A stretch of DNA of 64,000 bases, from the NCBI RefSeq assembly GCF_028823535.1, contig NZ_JAQIYM010000002.1, positions 62,001-126,000 on the forward strand. Direction: 5' to 3'. The first letter of the stretch is position 1. Each line of letters begins with the position of its first letter. The DNA is from Pseudomonas serbica. Lineage in GTDB: Bacteria; Pseudomonadota; Gammaproteobacteria; Pseudomonadales; Pseudomonadaceae. Below the pieces are notes generated by a model. That model saw nothing but the letters and a program-made list of their open reading frames with translations, was not told the DNA's origin and made no database searches. Shown here one piece after another: positions 63,410-64,000 of the stretch. A program made the translations under genes and the position numbers.

Positions 63410-64000
63410 ATGAGCACGTTGAAGTGGGTTCGTGGCGTTAATGGCGCCTTGGGCTGGTTCGCCCCAAAGCTGGTGGCGAGCAAGATGCGCCTGGCGTTCA
63501 TGACGCCGCGCGACTTCCCGCCCCGTGACTGGGAGCTGCCACTGTTGGCAAAATCGGAACGCATCACCTTGCGCTTCGGCCTCTCGGCACTGCGCTGGGG
63601 GCAGGGTCCGGCGGTATTGCTGATGCACGGCTGGGAAGGTCGGCCCACGCAGTTCGCCAGCCTGATCTCGGCGCTGGTCGATGCTGGTTATTCGGTTGTC
63701 GCCCTGGACGGCCCGGCCCATGGTCGCTCACCCGGGCGCGAGGCGAATGTAGTGCTGTTCGCCCGTGCCATGCTCGAAGCCGCCGCCGAGTTGCCCCCGC
63801 TGCAAGCCGTCATCGGCCACTCCATGGGCGGCGCCAGTGCGATGCTTGCCGTGCAACTGGGCCTGCGCACCGAAACCCTGGTCAGCATTGCCGCCCCGGC
63901 GCGGATCCTCGGCGTGCTACGCGGTTTCGCCCGCTATGTAGGGTTGCCGCCGAAAGCCCGTTCGGCGTTCATTCGTCAGGTCGAGAACGACGTCGGCATG
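63410..64000 (+). CDS. Alpha/beta hydrolase, partial (right edge)
   Basis: The first 197 residues are present. LLMHGWEGRPTQFASL is the oxyanion loop and VIGHSMGGASAMLAV the serine nucleophile elbow. ALDGPAHGRS is a typical strand-5 region. A GGGGAG site precedes ATG 63410. It probably forms an operon with the TetR gene. The acid and histidine of the triad lie outside the window. Confidence 0.88.
   Translation, partial: MSTLKWVRGVNGALGWFAPKLVASKMRLAFMTPRDFPPRDWELPLLAKSERITLRFGLSALRWGQGPAVLLMHGWEGRPTQFASLISALVDAGYSVVALDGPAHGRSPGREANVVLFARAMLEAAAELPPLQAVIGHSMGGASAMLAVQLGLRTETLVSIAAPARILGVLRGFARYVGLPPKARSAFIRQVENDVGM

Overview
The window is chromosomal DNA of a fluorescent-group Pseudomonas. This rests on the GC-rich coding style, the gene order around uvrB / DHA2 pump / gltX / tRNA-Ala-Glu / TetR / hydrolase (which matches what I remember of P. 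aeruginosa PA3139 to PA3132), the Pseudomonas version of the phenylacetate (paa) catabolon, and many REPIN-type inverted repeats with arms such as TGTAGGAGCTGGCTTGCC or TGTGGGAGCGGGCTTGCTCG. I see no prophage, insertion sequence, CRISPR array or rRNA operon.

Layout. 1-6415: the 5' part of a queC gene (minus, runs off the left edge), a thiolase / enoyl-CoA hydratase pair (minus), then a polyamine-type binding protein, a class III aminotransferase and a LuxR-type regulator (plus). 6578-24341: the complete paa catabolon. One minus-strand operon runs paaABCDE - DUF485 - SSS permease - OprD-like porin - paaZ. A second minus-strand operon is paaFGHIJK, and paaY and paaX run divergently on the plus strand. 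24427-27724: feaR and tynA, which make phenylacetaldehyde from phenylethylamine in the periplasm. 27869-31099: a lipoprotein pair and an OmpR/EnvZ-like two-component system. 31196-35248: a fecI-fecR-fecA iron regulon. 35333-42402: MFS transporter, DapF-like protein lacking both catalytic cysteines, cytosine deaminase, alpha/beta hydrolase, queD, patatin and an L,D-transpeptidase-like protein. 42485-50561: YcbB-type L,D-transpeptidase, LPS-type protein, RNase T2, diguanylate cyclase, xthA-like nuclease and arylamine N-acetyltransferase. 50629-52795: an orphan BrnA antitoxin with a scar of its BrnT toxin, then a purine permease behind a near-consensus sigma-54 promoter. 52934-64000: tRNA-Asn, small proteins, aromatic aminotransferase, uvrB, an EmrAB-like pump, gltX, duplicated tRNA-Ala/tRNA-Glu pairs, a TetR regulator with a clear operator, and a partial hydrolase.

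How the genes work together. TynA converts phenylethylamine to phenylacetaldehyde; the dehydrogenase that makes phenylacetate (feaB) is not here and must lie elsewhere. Phenylacetate enters through the porin and permease. PaaK activates it to the CoA thioester, PaaABCDE epoxidises the ring, PaaG isomerises the epoxide to an oxepin, PaaZ opens the ring, and PaaJ, PaaF and PaaH run the beta-oxidation to acetyl-CoA and succinyl-CoA. PaaI and PaaY remove dead-end thioesters and PaaX represses the set. Repeated TGATACGC / GCGATACA motifs in front of paaA, paaF and paaY are the likely PaaX operators.

Most of the window is ordinary core and catabolic DNA. The less expected points are the orphan BrnA with a toxin scar, the DapF-like protein with both cysteines replaced by serine, a thiolase with NIAF in place of NEAF, a second-type (enterobacterial-like) QueC, the sigma-54 promoter with a TTGTATACAA palindrome before the purine permease, and covarying tRNA-Ala copies beside identical tRNA-Glu copies.
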